Shown here: positions 47,504 through 57,103 of the stretch, one piece after another
Numbering within the stretch: position 1 is the first letter of the stretch
Layout of the letters: every line of letters starts with the position of its first letter
NCBI RefSeq assembly: GCF_003937915.1
Contig: NZ_RHUM01000002.1
Span: 310,001 to 374,000 of the forward strand
Source of the DNA: Erwinia sp. 198
GTDB taxonomy: Bacteria > Pseudomonadota > Gammaproteobacteria > Enterobacterales > Enterobacteriaceae
Direction: 5' to 3'
Length of the DNA: 64,000 nucleotides
Translations under genes and position numbers: made by a program
The notes under the pieces: model-generated
What the model was told of the DNA's origin: nothing
The model's database searches: none
What the model saw: the letters and a program-made list of their open reading frames with translations, nothing else

Positions 47504-48622
47504 TTAGTAGTCTGCCAGCAGCGCCAGAATGTCGTCGCGCAGCAGATCGCCCCGCCAGCCGTCGAGCAGCTCTGGCGTCCCCATCGGTCTCAGCTTCCAG
47601 TGCCAGTTCAGCAGCTGATTAATCTGCCGCCGCGAGGCCAACAGTTCCTGACTGACGCCGTTTTTCTCCGCCGCTTCCGCCATTAACGCCTTCAGCGCTT
47701 TAAAGACTTTTTTATAGGCAGGATTGTCGATCAGGTTAGCTACCGGCTCTGGTAGTTCGCTTTCCGGCAGCGCATTGGCCTGCGCCACCATCGCCACCAG
47801 CGCCTTGCCGTGGAATCGTATTTCCTGGCCGCCCAGGCCAAGGTGATCCAGTTCGCCCAGCGAACCGGGCATATACCGCGCCACCTTCCAGAGGTTCTCT
47901 TCCCGCACCACAAAATTCACGGCCATGTCTTTTTCACGCGCCAGCTCCAGACGCCATGCGGCCATCAGGCGCAGCGCGGCAAGCTGGCGAGGACGAAGCT
48001 GCCAGGCATTGGCAATGTCGCGCCAGGCCTCTTCCGGCACCACGAGGGTACGGCGACGCTGGCACAGCAGGCCACACTCGTTCAGCGCGGCGTCGAGCCG
48101 ACCGGCCGCTTCGGCTTCCGCCATCAGTTTCTGCGCAATCGGCAGCAGATACCAGACGTCCGCAGCGGCATAGTGGCACTGCTTTTCCGTCAGCGGGCGC
48201 GCCAGCCAGTCGGTGCGCGATTCGCTCTTATCCAGCGCGATGCCGGTAAAAGATTCCACAATGGTGGCAAAGCCGCAGGAAAGCGGCCGGCCGGTAAAAG
48301 CGGCCAGAATTTGCGTATCGATCATCGGTTCAGGCAGCACGCCATACTCATGCAGGAAAACTTCCAGATCTTCGCTGCCCGCGTGCAGATATTTAATGAC
48401 GTTTTGATCGAGGATCAGCTCACGAAACGGCGCCCATTCGCTGATGGAAAGCGGATCGATCAGTGAAATCCGCTCGCCGTCAAACAGCTGAATCAGTCCA
48501 AGGCCGGGATAGTAGGTGCGGGTGCGAACAAACTCGGTGTCCAGCGCCACGGCGGGAACCTGACGGGCGGCCTGGCACACTTCGGCCAGCGCCTCGTTGG
48601 TGGTTATCATGGTGTAATTCAA
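47504..48622 (-). CDS. rnd: Ribonuclease D
   Basis: 3'-5' exoribonuclease that trims tRNA precursors. DEDD exonuclease motifs are visible in ALDTEFVRT, HAGSEDLEVF and YAAADVWYLLP; an HRDC domain covers about residues 205-290. The start is a TTG at 48622 with GAGG 6 bases upstream, matching the known UUG start of E. coli rnd. Length 372 (375 in E. coli). It lies convergent to minE and downstream of fadD on the same strand. Confidence 0.95.
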   Translation of the reverse strand: MNYTMITTNEALAEVCQAARQVPAVALDTEFVRTRTYYPGLGLIQLFDGERISLIDPLSISEWAPFRELILDQNVIKYLHAGSEDLEVFLHEYGVLPEPMIDTQILAAFTGRPLSCGFATIVESFTGIALDKSESRTDWLARPLTEKQCHYAAADVWYLLPIAQKLMAEAEAAGRLDAALNECGLLCQRRRTLVVPEEAWRDIANAWQLRPRQLAALRLMAAWRLELAREKDMAVNFVVREENLWKVARYMPGSLGELDHLGLGGQEIRFHGKALVAMVAQANALPESELPEPVANLIDNPAYKKVFKALKALMAEAAEKNGVSQELLASRRQINQLLNWHWKLRPMGTPELLDGWRGDLLRDDILALLADY

Positions 48623-48719
48623 GGTGATCCTCTCGCTGCGGCTTCTCGTGCCTCAGTGTGGTTCAATAAAAACGCCGGCTTAACCGGCGTAGAAGTTACT
48701 GGCGTGCGCCTGGCTACGG

Positions 48720-50396
48720 CTACGGCATCGTTTTTGGCGGCGCGTCACGCAGCTCACGGCGCAAAATTTTACCTACGTTGGTTTTCGGCAGCTCGTCGCG
48801 GAATTCGACAATCTTAGGAATTTTATATCCGGTCAGATGCTTCTTACAGTGGGCGATTAGCTCTTCTTTGGTCAGCGAGGCGTCTTTCTTCACCACGCAG
48901 ATCTTCACCGTCTCGCCGGCCACCGTATCAGGCACGCCTACCGCCGCCGCCTCGCGCACTTTGGGATGCAGCATAGCCACATCTTCAATCTCATTAGGAT
49001 AAACGTTAAAACCGGAAACCAGAATCATATCTTTTTTCCGATCGACGATGCGAATAAATCCTTCCGCATCGACAGTAACAATGTCGCCGCTGTGCAGCCA
49101 GCCGTTTTTCAGCACCTCGTCGGTGGCCTGCGGATGGTTCCAGTAACCCGGCATAACCTGCGGCCCTTTAATACAGAGTTCGCCCGGTTCGCCCGGCGCC
49201 ACCTCGTTACCCTCGCCGTCCACGATGCGGATATCGGTCGAGGGCACCGGCAGGCCGATGCTGCCGCTGTGGTAACGAATATCGTAAGGGTTCACCGAAA
49301 CCAGCGGCGAACACTCCGTCAGGCCGTAACCTTCCAGCAGATAATGGCCGGTAAGCTTCTCCCAGCGTTCGGCGACGGCTTTCTGTACGGCCATGCCGCC
49401 GCCGGCCGAGAGCGACAGGCTGGAGAAATCCAGCTGCTGGAAGTCTTTGTCGTTCAACAGCGCGTTAAAGAGCGTGTTAACACCGGTAATGGCGGTAAAA
49501 CGGTTTTTCGCCAGCTCTTTCACCAGCCCCGGAATATCGCGTGGATTGGTGATGAGCAGGTTTGCCCCGCCCAGATCGATAAACAACAGGCAATTTACCG
49601 TCAGCGCGAAAATATGATAAAGCGGCAAGGCGGTGACTACCGTTTCTTCGCCCGCTTTCAGCAGCGAGCCATAGGTCGCCTTGGTCTGCTCCAGGTTGGC
49701 CTGCATATTGCGATGGGTCAGCATCGCCCCTTTCGCCACGCCCGTCGTTCCCCCCGTATACTGCAAAAACGCCAGATCGTCATTCACAATCGAAGGCCGG
49801 ACATACTGCATGCGGTAGCCTTCTTGCAGTACGCGACGAAAAGAGATAGCGCCCGGCAGATGGTATTTCGGCACCATCCGCTTGATATAGCGCACCACAA
49901 AATTAACCAGCGTGCCCTTAGCCGGGGAAAGCTGGTCGCCCAGCCGGGTCAGGATCACGTGCTTAAGCTGCGTTTTCGCCACCACTTTTTCCAGCGTATG
50001 GGCGAAGTTTGACACGATGACGATGGCGCTGGCGCCGCTGTCGTTAAGCTGGTGCTCCAGCTCGCGCGGCGTATAGAGTGGGTTGACGTTAACAACAATC
50101 ATGCCGGCGCGCAGAACGCCGAACAGTGCAATCGGATACTGCAACAGGTTGGGCATCATCAGCGCGACGCGATCGCCCTTTTTCAGTCCCAGTCCCTGCT
50201 GGAGATAGGCAGCGAAAGCCCGGCTGCGCTCTTCCAGTTTGCGATAGGACATCGCCTGGCCCATGTTCATAAAGGCGGGCCTGTTGGCATAGCGGTTAGC
50301 GGCGTGTTCGAAAAGATCGATCAGGGAAGGATAACGATCGGCATCGATTTCTGCGGGCACATCTGCAGGGTAGCGGTTCAGCCAAACCTTATTCAA
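48720..50396 (-). CDS. fadD: Long-chain fatty acid--CoA ligase
   Basis: Inner-membrane-associated acyl-CoA synthetase coupling fatty acid uptake to activation. The ATP/AMP motif is [13 protein letters not shown], and the FACS motif runs from [17 protein letters not shown] to [13 protein letters not shown] at 50396 is chosen as start, since GAGGTG lies 6-7 bases upstream and the protein then begins [14 protein letters not shown] as in E. coli, which also uses TTG; the product is 558 residues. It is normally repressed by FadR, whose gene lies 15 kb away; no clean FadR box was read. Confidence 0.96.
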   Translation of the reverse strand: MNKVWLNRYPADVPAEIDADRYPSLIDLFEHAANRYANRPAFMNMGQAMSYRKLEERSRAFAAYLQQGLGLKKGDRVALMMPNLLQYPIALFGVLRAGMIVVNVNPLYTPRELEHQLNDSGASAIVIVSNFAHTLEKVVAKTQLKHVILTRLGDQLSPAKGTLVNFVVRYIKRMVPKYHLPGAISFRRVLQEGYRMQYVRPSIVNDDLAFLQYTGGTTGVAKGAMLTHRNMQANLEQTKATYGSLLKAGEETVVTALPLYHIFALTVNCLLFIDLGGANLLITNPRDIPGLVKELAKNRFTAITGVNTLFNALLNDKDFQQLDFSSLSLSAGGGMAVQKAVAERWEKLTGHYLLEGYGLTECSPLVSVNPYDIRYHSGSIGLPVPSTDIRIVDGEGNEVAPGEPGELCIKGPQVMPGYWNHPQATDEVLKNGWLHSGDIVTVDAEGFIRIVDRKKDMILVSGFNVYPNEIEDVAMLHPKVREAAAVGVPDTVAGETVKICVVKKDASLTKEELIAHCKKHLTGYKIPKIVEFRDELPKTNVGKILRRELRDAPPKTMP

Positions 50397-50548
50397 GGAA
50401 ACACCTCGGAAACTCAACGTTGTCGTCATCACAGCCTCTTAACTGCTCCATCTGTTAACATTATATTAACTCAGCGTACCAGTTTGCTGGCCCGTTCCGT
50501 TTTGAGGTTGCGAAGCATATCACTAATTTCTTCTCGTTTTGAGAAACC

Positions 50549-50585
50549 AAAAAATAACCCGACGGCCGAAAATCAGCCGTCGGGT
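50549..50585 (-). terminator. yeaY terminator
   Basis: On the minus strand CCCGACGGC pairs with GCCGTCGGG and is followed by TTATTTTTT. It separates yeaY from fadD. Confidence 0.9.
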
Positions 50586-50606
50586 CTGTAACTACCGCTC
50601 TGAGCG

Positions 50607-51206
50607 CTATTCGGTCAGGATAGTTTGCACTTCCGCTGGCCCTGGATTATAGAACATCATCCCCGGCGGCGGGCCCCAGTAGCCGCCACGGTGGCGACCG
50701 CGCGGCGGGCCATACCAGATCCAGGGATCCATCGGCGGCTGCGGTGAAACAACCTGCTGTGTCAGGCGCCAGCGCTGATAGCCCGTCACGGCAATCGTAA
50801 CAAACTGATAGCTCGCCTGGCCGATTTCGCCCTTTTCAGTGCCTTTTATCGTACCCACGACCGTCACCATCTGATTATTGAGGTCGACAGGATCGACGAA
50901 GCCGTTGATATCCGCATAAATACGGCCAATCGACGGGCTGCCCAGCATCGGACGCGCGAAGTCGTCCAGCCGCATGGCGGCAATCTCCAGCCGGGTCGAG
51001 CCGTTCTGATTGATGACCTTCACTACCTTGCCGCCAAAGCGCGACTCCTGGCCGACATACAGCTGCGGCGCATTCAGCACCCGCGCCAAATCCTGTTGCG
51101 GCGTAGGTGAATGCCCTTTGATGGAATCGGGCACGCTGGCGCAGCCCGCCAGCAGCAGGGAAATTAACAGCAAACTACCTGACCGCAATAACCGTTTATT
51201 ACGCAT
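50607..51206 (-). CDS. yeaY: Slp family outer-membrane lipoprotein (YeaY)
   Basis: Starvation-lipoprotein (Slp) family member. Signal with lipobox LLAG-Cys22, then the Slp domain ([30 protein letters not shown]). The C-terminus is rich in Pro, Gly and Trp ([17 protein letters not shown]). Length 199. It keeps the E. coli order fadD-yeaY-tsaB-yoaA. RpoE dependence is known for E. coli yeaY; no site was looked for in detail here. Confidence 0.93.
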   Translation of the reverse strand: MRNKRLLRSGSLLLISLLLAGCASVPDSIKGHSPTPQQDLARVLNAPQLYVGQESRFGGKVVKVINQNGSTRLEIAAMRLDDFARPMLGSPSIGRIYADINGFVDPVDLNNQMVTVVGTIKGTEKGEIGQASYQFVTIAVTGYQRWRLTQQVVSPQPPMDPWIWYGPPRGRHRGGYWGPPPGMMFYNPGPAEVQTILTE

Positions 51207-51316
51207 AAAAACTCTCCAGGGACACTACTCACTTTGACTCCTTTCGGGCCAATTAGTTGCTGAGTTTTTCTTTGCCCGGCTCGTTTCACGCAGCTTGAGG
51301 CACGGTGCGGCCAGAC

Positions 51317-52012
51317 TTATTCCCTGCCCGGCAGTTTTTTCCAGGTGACCTCGTTGCGCAGGTAGGTCGGTTCCGCCTCTTCCGGCAGCACCGTATTGCC
51401 TGCCGCCAGCTCAAGCGCCGCCAACGGGAGCATATCCTCCGCACAGGGAAGCATTACCTCGGTCGCCTGTAAATTCAGCGTACTCTCCGCGCTCAGCTGC
51501 GGATAAGCCTGCCAGCCGGTTCCCACCATCGCCCAGCTACCGTTCAGCTGCGTCATACGCGCCAGCGCGTCCTCCGGTTTGAGCACCGCTTCCGTCTCTT
51601 CTCCCTGCCAGACTCCCTGCTCGTCGCGCTGATACTGCGCCCAGTACACCTCGCCCATGCGCGCATCTATCGCGGCCAGCACGCGGTCGGCACCCTGTAA
51701 ACGCCAGGCGCTCTGCGCCATGGTTTTCAGCGTCGACACGCCGATTAGCGGCAGCGCCGCGCCCAGCGCAAGCCCCTGCGCGATGCCGGTTCCGATACGG
51801 ACGCCGGTAAAGCTGCCCGGCCCTTTACCGAAGGCCAGCCCGTCCAGCTCGTTCAGGGTCAGCGCTTCTTGTTGCAGCTGCGCCTGCACCAGCGGCAGGA
51901 TACGTTGCGTATGTTCGCGGGCGCACAGCTCAAAATGCGCCGTGACCTTGCCATTATTCAGCAACGCGACCGAACAGGCCTCGGTGGCCGTATCAATAGC
52001 TAAAATTCGCAT
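51317..52012 (-). CDS. tsaB: tRNA threonylcarbamoyladenosine biosynthesis protein TsaB
   Basis: Partner of TsaD and TsaE in forming t6A at position 37 of ANN-decoding tRNAs. ASKHA fold with the N-terminal [15 protein letters not shown] and the [13 protein letters not shown] block. Length 231, as in E. coli. It is essential in enterobacteria. It lies 62 bases after yoaA on the same strand. Confidence 0.97.
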   Translation of the reverse strand: MRILAIDTATEACSVALLNNGKVTAHFELCAREHTQRILPLVQAQLQQEALTLNELDGLAFGKGPGSFTGVRIGTGIAQGLALGAALPLIGVSTLKTMAQSAWRLQGADRVLAAIDARMGEVYWAQYQRDEQGVWQGEETEAVLKPEDALARMTQLNGSWAMVGTGWQAYPQLSAESTLNLQATEVMLPCAEDMLPLAALELAAGNTVLPEEAEPTYLRNEVTWKKLPGRE

Positions 52013-52073
52013 GGATTTTTACCTCAGGCGGGACAAAATTTTCGGCGCGCAGCATAGCATACTGCGCGGGTAA

Positions 52074-53975
52074 TTACTGCGGCCGCAGGAAATCCACCGC
52101 CTGTTGAATATCCCGCGTACGCGGCGTGGGCGGCAGGCTGTTCAGAAACACCGCGCCGTAGGGACGCATCACCAGACGGTTATCGCAGATCACCAGTACG
52201 CCGCGATCGTCAACGTCGCGGATCAGACGGCCTACGCCCTGTTTGAGCGTGATAACCGCGTCCGGCAGCTGCACCTCGTCAAACGGATCGCCGCCGCGCA
52301 GCTTACAGTCTTCCATGCGCGCTTTCAGCAAGGGATCGTCAGGCGAGGTAAACGGCAATTTGTCGATAATAACCAGCGACAGCGCATCGCCGCGCACGTC
52401 CACCCCTTCCCAGAAGCTGCTGGTCGCCACCAGCACCGCGTTGCCTGCCGCGATAAACTGTTTTAACAGCTCGCCTTTGCTGGTTTCTCCCTGCAGTAAC
52501 ACGGGCAGCGTCAGCATGGCGCGGAACTGCTCGGCCAGCTCGCGCATCATCTGATGCGAGGTACAAAGAAAGAAGCAGCGGCCGTTGTTAGCCTCGATCA
52601 GCGGCAGCAACATGCGCGCCAGCTGTCTGGCGCCGCCCGGCTGATTGGGCGAAGGCAGATTGCGTGGCACACACAACAGCGCCTGGCTGGCAAAATCAAA
52701 CGGGCTGTTAAGGATCAGCGTTTCTGCGCCAGCAACGCCCAGCCTTTCAACGAAGTGGGTCATCTGCTCATTCACCGCCAGCGTGGCGGAGGTGAAAATC
52801 CAGCTGGCTGGCCGCTCGTCCATTACCTCCCGGAAGCGATCCGATACCGAAAGCGGCGTCAGCGCCAGCACGAAATGGCGGCTGTTGCACTCATACCAGT
52901 AGCTGAAACCGGGCTGCGAGACATCTTTCAGCCGTTTCAGCCTGCCGCGATAGAGCGCCGCCCGTTCAAAAGCCGCATCCAGCAGCGCGGAGCGGCCCAG
53001 CGACAGCTTCGCAACGTCATAACAAAGCTCCAGCGCATCGTCCAGCAGCAGCAGCGCGCGCTGGATATTGGCATTATTAAGGACTTCCCGCAGGTTGCCG
53101 CGAAAGCCGGGATCGCCCAGCGCCAGGCGGAAATCCTGCGCGCTTTGCGCCAGCCGATCGGCAGATTTTTGCAGCTGCTGGGCGTCACGCACCTCGGTGC
53201 GATAGGCGATGGTAATGTCTTTGGCGAGATCCAGCAGCTGTTTGCTGGAAAGCTGCTGACCAAAATACTGGCTGGCGATATCCGGCACCTGATGCGCCTC
53301 ATCGAAGATCATCACGTCCGCCTGCGGGATCAGCTCCGCAAAGCCGCTCTCTTTTACCACCATATCGGCCAGAAAAAGATGGTGATTGACCACCACCACG
53401 TCCGCATCCATCGCTTTGCGGCGCGCTTTCACCACGAAACAGTCCTGATAGAGAGGGCAGTCGCTGCCCAGGCAGTTGTCGTTAGTGCTGGTGACCAGCG
53501 GCCAGACCGGGCTATCCTCCGCCACGCCGCCGCAGGTGCTGATATCGCCGTCCACCGTTTCGCTCGACCAGCCGCGCAGGTGTACCAGATCGCTCATCGC
53601 CTGCGCCGCCAACTCGCCGCCAGCCATCGACTGCTGCTCCAACCGCTCCAGGCAAAGATAGTTAGAGCGTCCTTTCAGCAGTGCCAGAATGCCTTTAAAT
53701 TTTAAAGCGCGGGCGACCGTAGGCAAATCGCGGCTGTAAAGCTGATCCTGAAGCGCCTTAGATCCGGTAGAAATAATAACTTTTTTGCCCGAGCGCAACG
53801 CCGGCGCCAGATAGGCATAGGTTTTGCCGGTTCCGGTGCCTGCTTCGACTACCAGCTCGCGCTTGTTATCGATGGCCGTTGTGACCGCCTCCGCCATCAG
53901 GCGCTGAGGTTCGCGCGGCTTAAAGCCTGGAATGGCCTGCGCCAGCGCGCCGTCTGCTGCAAAATCGTTTACCAC
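52074..53975 (-). CDS. yoaA: YoaA, DinG-family Fe-S DNA helicase
   Basis: XPD-like superfamily 2 helicase implicated in tolerance of replication-blocking damage (with the clamp-loader subunit HolC in E. coli). Walker A GTGTGKT at about residue 48, DEAH box FDEAHQVPD, and a four-cysteine Fe-S segment (CLERLE, then CGG, NCLGSDC and DCF) between them. Length 633 (636 in E. coli). Its neighbour in E. coli is yoaB; here 3.6 kb of prophage relic lies in between. Confidence 0.96.
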   Translation of the reverse strand: MVNDFAADGALAQAIPGFKPREPQRLMAEAVTTAIDNKRELVVEAGTGTGKTYAYLAPALRSGKKVIISTGSKALQDQLYSRDLPTVARALKFKGILALLKGRSNYLCLERLEQQSMAGGELAAQAMSDLVHLRGWSSETVDGDISTCGGVAEDSPVWPLVTSTNDNCLGSDCPLYQDCFVVKARRKAMDADVVVVNHHLFLADMVVKESGFAELIPQADVMIFDEAHQVPDIASQYFGQQLSSKQLLDLAKDITIAYRTEVRDAQQLQKSADRLAQSAQDFRLALGDPGFRGNLREVLNNANIQRALLLLDDALELCYDVAKLSLGRSALLDAAFERAALYRGRLKRLKDVSQPGFSYWYECNSRHFVLALTPLSVSDRFREVMDERPASWIFTSATLAVNEQMTHFVERLGVAGAETLILNSPFDFASQALLCVPRNLPSPNQPGGARQLARMLLPLIEANNGRCFFLCTSHQMMRELAEQFRAMLTLPVLLQGETSKGELLKQFIAAGNAVLVATSSFWEGVDVRGDALSLVIIDKLPFTSPDDPLLKARMEDCKLRGGDPFDEVQLPDAVITLKQGVGRLIRDVDDRGVLVICDNRLVMRPYGAVFLNSLPPTPRTRDIQQAVDFLRPQ

Positions 53976-54189
53976 GTATCCTCACCGCCCGTTAAAAAAA
54001 GCAGGCTATTATGGCAGTATTACTGTAAGGATACAAACCACTACAAATCAAAAGGTTATAACTGGATCAGGGGTGTTATGGCACGAGCGGACACAGAGAA
54101 AGGTGTCAGGAGAGGAGGAGGCTGCGCCACTGTAGCGAGGCGCTTATATTATTAACACTACTTTATTTTCCCTGGCGAAAGAGTTGTTT

Positions 54190-54327
54190 TTAGCGGTGTG
54201 GGTAAGGCCAGCTATGATCCCAGCCTGATGCCGAAAGCAAGCCGGTCGCAATAAAGTAAATCAGCAAAACCGCAAAAACGGCTATGGCTATTTTTTCAAT
54301 TAAAACAATAATCCTAGAAGATTGCAT
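54190..54327 (-). CDS. Unknown 45-residue single-pass membrane peptide
   Basis: MQSSRIIVLIEKIAIAVFAV begins a peptide with one long hydrophobic helix and a short tail rich in Trp, His and Pro. AAGGGG lies 7 bases before the ATG, a good ribosome site, and the frame closes cleanly, so translation is plausible. It lies just outside yoaA at the left end of the prophage-relic region. I recognise no family. Confidence 0.5.
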   Translation of the reverse strand: MQSSRIIVLIEKIAIAVFAVLLIYFIATGLLSASGWDHSWPYPHR

Positions 54328-54473
54328 ACGAATACCCCTTATTTTATCAGTGGATTTGCCTGCCAGAGCAAAATTAGAATGTTACCGGTAAAATCGCAAG
54401 CCTTTCCCTTTATCAATTCAATTAAGTTTGTTAATACATATTTCGTTTTTGTGCTTATCGCCAGCCACCGGCC

Positions 54474-54893
54474 CTAAAGCAGCCTGAGCTGTTTATCGCT
54501 GGCCGAGTTTTTTTTGCGGCGCGGCGCAGGTGGCAGTGGCCGCTGCATCTCCAGCCGCAGCCAGTGCAGGACCGCCTGTACAATCCACGCCTGTTGCGCT
54601 GCTGTTAGCGGCTGGTGTGCAGGTATATGGTGCCATTTGCTCAGGCAGCCGCGACAGCAGGTGGCCGTTGCGTGCTGGGCAATAAATACCGGATGGCCGC
54701 GCATCGGCGTTTGCTTGCCGTCATTAAGCGGCTCAGCGAGAGAAAGACGCTCACGAATAAAGTCAGCGGCATGTGCGCAAATCTCCTCTTCGCCCTTGTC
54801 CAGGCAATAGCGGTATTCGCGGTGGCCTAAGTGGAATTTTTGCCGAAACGGCGAACGCGACAGGCGCAGAAATAGATCGTCAATGGCGGACAT
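54474..54893 (-). CDS. DUF4186 protein
   Basis: A 139-residue cytoplasmic protein of unknown function. The family core RSPFRQKFHLG, NDGKQTPMRGHPVF and ATATCCRGCLSKWHHIP is complete; the cysteines and histidines of the last block suggest a metal site. The start at 54893 (MSAIDDLFLRL) leaves out an upstream in-frame stretch that is not family sequence. It sits between yoaA and the prophage fragments, and may belong to the chromosome or to the insert. Confidence 0.8.
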   Translation of the reverse strand: MSAIDDLFLRLSRSPFRQKFHLGHREYRYCLDKGEEEICAHAADFIRERLSLAEPLNDGKQTPMRGHPVFIAQHATATCCRGCLSKWHHIPAHQPLTAAQQAWIVQAVLHWLRLEMQRPLPPAPRRKKNSASDKQLRLL

Positions 54894-55064
54894 AATCAAT
54901 CCAGGCAGTAAAGATAAGGCAGAGCGCCAGCATAGCATTCTCCTGCCGCCGACAGGAATGTTGAGGGGCGACAACCATACGGGCATTATAGTGCGGAAAC
55001 CATAGGCGGATATGTTTTTGATGGAGGTGCGGGGTTTGCCAGACTTTTCTAAGTGTGAAGCAAG

Positions 55065-55277
55065 ATGAAAGCTATCATTTTCTTTGGGTTTTTTTTCGTC
55101 ACGATGATTCTAATGCCTGACGGCCTGGCAGGCAGCTTCGTCGATCATCATATCCACATCAGTAAGGATGGTGAGGAAGCTATGGACAACTTTGAGTTTA
55201 TGGTCATTGCTACTAAAGCCACCCTCTCTACCGTTGCCGCTCTGGTAGCCTTATGGCTGTATCGTCTAAAAAATTAG
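55065..55277 (+). CDS. Unknown small membrane protein
   Basis: A 70-residue protein with an N-terminal hydrophobic stretch (IIFFGFFFVTMILM), a hydrophilic centre containing DHHIHISKDGEEAMD, and a second membrane helix (TLSTVAALVALWLYRLK). The ribosome site is weak (GAAGCAAG). It could be a small two-pass membrane protein or have an uncleaved signal. No family recognised. Confidence 0.5.
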   Translation: MKAIIFFGFFFVTMILMPDGLAGSFVDHHIHISKDGEEAMDNFEFMVIATKATLSTVAALVALWLYRLKN

Positions 55278-55495
55278 GCTCATTGGCCAGAAGATATATC
55301 TGGACAAAATTTTGCGGCATTTATCGAAAAAATACACACAGCGCGTACACGGCGATAGCCCGGAACGCTTTCTGTTTTCCAGGGTAAAGTCAGGGACAGG
55401 CAATGCCTGCGCATGAATCGCCATTAAATGACTCTGAGATATCCTTTAAACGCGTGGCGATTTTATTTACGGTATGATGAAGCCAAAAATGTTAC

Positions 55496-55762
55496 TTAAA
55501 ACATGTGCCAGTTCATCAGGTCAATCAGCTTACCGGCCAGAGCGCCTTTGACGTGCGGCACAAATTTATAGAAATCGAGGATGTGCTGTGCGCGGCTTTC
55601 GCTCAAGAAAACGTTGCGCTGCTCACCGACCTGCAGATCGACCAGAAACCGGGCGCAGGCCTGCTTCCCATATTTGTTACGCTTCAGGATGTGGGCACGG
55701 ATAATGTCCCACTTACTGCTGTATCCTCCCTGATGCCTGCTTTGTACACGCTGGTGCTGTTG
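55496..55762 (-). pseudogene. Phage terminase large-subunit fragment
   Basis: An 88-residue frame without a proper start and ending early. SSKWDIIRAHILKRN, then ACARFLVDL, and near the end PHVKGALAGKLIDLMNWHMF followed by a stop, match the N-terminal part of HK97/lambda-type terminase large subunits (pattern ...HVKG.LAG..I.L..W..F). The ATPase and nuclease domains are missing. It lies 0.5 kb downstream, on the same strand, of the lysozyme fragment, the order found in lambdoid late operons. Confidence 0.65.
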
Positions 55763-56101
55763 TCAGTCTCCAAGGCGATAGTCATCACAGTAAACGGAGC
55801 GATCGGTTGTTGTCTTGGGGCAGCCGAGCTTGCGGCATGCACGAAGGATGGCTGATGGCATAATTGCATTCAGCACAAACTCAGCGCCAATTGCTGACGA
55901 GGACGATGTTCAGGCATAAAAAAAGCCGCAGTTACGCGGCTTTAAAAGGTACCCTCAGGTGGATTTCCGGCACCTTTTCAGGTTGTAGCAAACCATGCTG
56001 GTTTGACCACACGAATACCTTACGAAAAGTTGTACAAAAGATCAAGAACTGTATAAATTGGCGTTGCCGTTATGGCGCCTGTAACGATGATGCATTGCAT
56101 C
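55763..56101. other. Prophage-relic spacer with a possible promoter
   Basis: No gene can be supported. It contains a minus-strand terminator at 55918-55943. A -10-like TATAAA at 56052-56057 follows a poor -35 (TTGTAC, 16-base spacer) and could start a short plus-strand RNA ending at the hairpin 56102-56146. Confidence 0.4.
55918..55943 (-). terminator. Intrinsic terminator within the prophage relic
   Basis: On the minus strand AAAGCCGC pairs with GCGGCTTT over a 6-base loop, and the seven-T run follows. It would end transcription coming from the lysozyme-fragment side. Confidence 0.8.
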
Positions 56102-56146
56102 ACCTCTGGAGGTGAAGTGGATTTCCACTTCCAGAGGTTATTTTTC
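56102..56146 (+). terminator. Long hairpin with T-rich tail
   Basis: CCTCTGG pairs with CCAGAGG and, further in, AAGTGG with CCACTT around ATTT; TTATTTTT follows. This looks like a functional plus-strand terminator although no gene ends here, which suggests an RNA gene or a lost gene. Confidence 0.75.
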
Positions 56147-56269
56147 CTGTCATACGCCCATCAGCACCATCCCCTAATCAACCTGGCAATCGCCCTTTTT
56201 CCCTTCACTCACGCGTTATTTAGCCTGCCACGCTGATTCGAGCTGCCCGATAGCAGTCCGATCGTCCCA
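56147..56269. other. Prophage-relic spacer
   Basis: Short stretch between the hairpin and the lysozyme fragment. Nothing recognisable. Confidence 0.3.
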
Positions 56270-56419
56270 TCAGCCGGTATAACTTAGCGGCAACAGGAGC
56301 AACGGCCCCGTAAAGGCGTTGCGCCCCACGTTGAAAACGATGCTGCACAGCGCATCGTACTGGATCTGCGTCAGCGGCACTTTGACATTGCTGCCGATGA
56401 CGACTCCGCCCAGGCCAAA
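56270..56419 (-). pseudogene. Phage lysozyme (GH24) internal fragment
   Basis: A 49-codon frame flanked by stops. VPLTQIQYDALCSIVFNVGR then NAFTG is the conserved central helix pair of lambdoid/P22-type endolysins (pattern VPLTQ.Q.DAL.SF.FNVG..AF). The N-terminal catalytic glutamate region and the C-terminus are gone; after NAFTG the sequence drifts. A dead lysis gene of the former prophage. Confidence 0.7.
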
Positions 56420-56427
56420 TCACTTAA

Positions 56428-56631
56428 CAGCATTCAGATCCCGTGGCCGTTAATGCGGACATTGCCGTCAGAACAGCATGCGAGTTCTGGGCCTCACGTT
56501 TCGTTAATTCGCGAGCGGATAAGGACGATTTAAAAGCCGTTACGCTGCTTGTTAATGACGACCAGAATGGCTTTACTCAAAGACATCTGGCACTGGGTCG
56601 TATTAAAAAGGAAATGGGGATCGCTCGATGA
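56428..56631 (+). pseudogene. GH19 chitinase-like lysozyme, C-terminal fragment
   Basis: 67 residues in frame from a stop at 56425 to the TGA at 56629. NADIAVRTACEFWASRF and DKDDLKAVTLLVN.. then GRIKKEMGI follow the C-terminal pattern of GH19 endolysins (IA.RTA..FW...LN..AD..D..A.T..INGG.NG...R.....AKK.LG). The catalytic N-terminal domain is missing. Its stop overlaps the ATG of the next gene (ATGA), showing that the two were an operon, the layout of toxin or effector and immunity pairs. Confidence 0.6.
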
Positions 56632-56969
56632 AAAACCTTAAAACCGCCGTTGCATTAAGTTTGATACTGGCTACTTTCAATTCCTGGGGAGCGATAGAGA
56701 AATCGTCGCTGACTTGCCAGGATTCAGCGCTTAAGGATGCAAAAAAACTTTTGTCATTTTATCGGGATAACGATGGCGGAATCTCTATTGATAAAAAAGT
56801 TACTCCTTTGGCAAAGATCAAGAACCCGCAAGGCGGCGCTCAAAAGTTCGACGTCCTTGAAACCTGGGGATATATCTATAAAGGTAAATACCGTATGCGC
56901 TTTATGTACTATCCAGATGTGGACTGTACGCTGATGGGTGAAGAAATATTGGAGTATGCGGACCTATAA
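56628..56969 (+). CDS. Periplasmic protein, possible immunity protein to a GH19 enzyme
   Basis: A 113-residue protein with a Sec signal (about 22 residues, MKNLKTAVALSLILATFNSWG) and a compact mature part: SLTCQDSALKDAKKLLSFYRDND, then QKFDVLETWGYIYKGKYRMRF and VDCTLMGEEILEYADL. Two cysteines could form a disulfide. GGGGA lies 7 bases before the ATG. Overlap with the GH19-fragment stop suggests it once protected against, or accompanied, that enzyme. It is intact although its partner is truncated. The role is inferred from position and signal only. Confidence 0.6.
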   Translation: MKNLKTAVALSLILATFNSWGAIEKSSLTCQDSALKDAKKLLSFYRDNDGGISIDKKVTPLAKIKNPQGGAQKFDVLETWGYIYKGKYRMRFMYYPDVDCTLMGEEILEYADL

Positions 56970-57103
56970 TGTTCATATTACCTGTAGACAGGGGGCTTAT
57001 CGCCCCGTAGTTACCCGACATATTTCCCCAGATCCCTTTAGGAATTAATTTCCAACAAAATTATTTTCATGCTCATATTATTTACTTCCAAAGCTATTAC
57101 TTT

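Noticed and set aside
50441-50456. AACTGCTCCATCTGTT upstream of fadD as a FadR box
   Set aside because: It needs a one-base gap and further mismatches to fit the 17-base FadR consensus; not reliable by eye.
54027-54046. TACTGTAAGGAT... upstream of yoaA as a LexA box
   Set aside because: Only the left half-site fits; the ACAG half is absent.
55505-55855. 116-residue plus-strand frame
   Set aside because: It is the antisense of the terminase fragment, whose minus-strand reading has clear family pattern.
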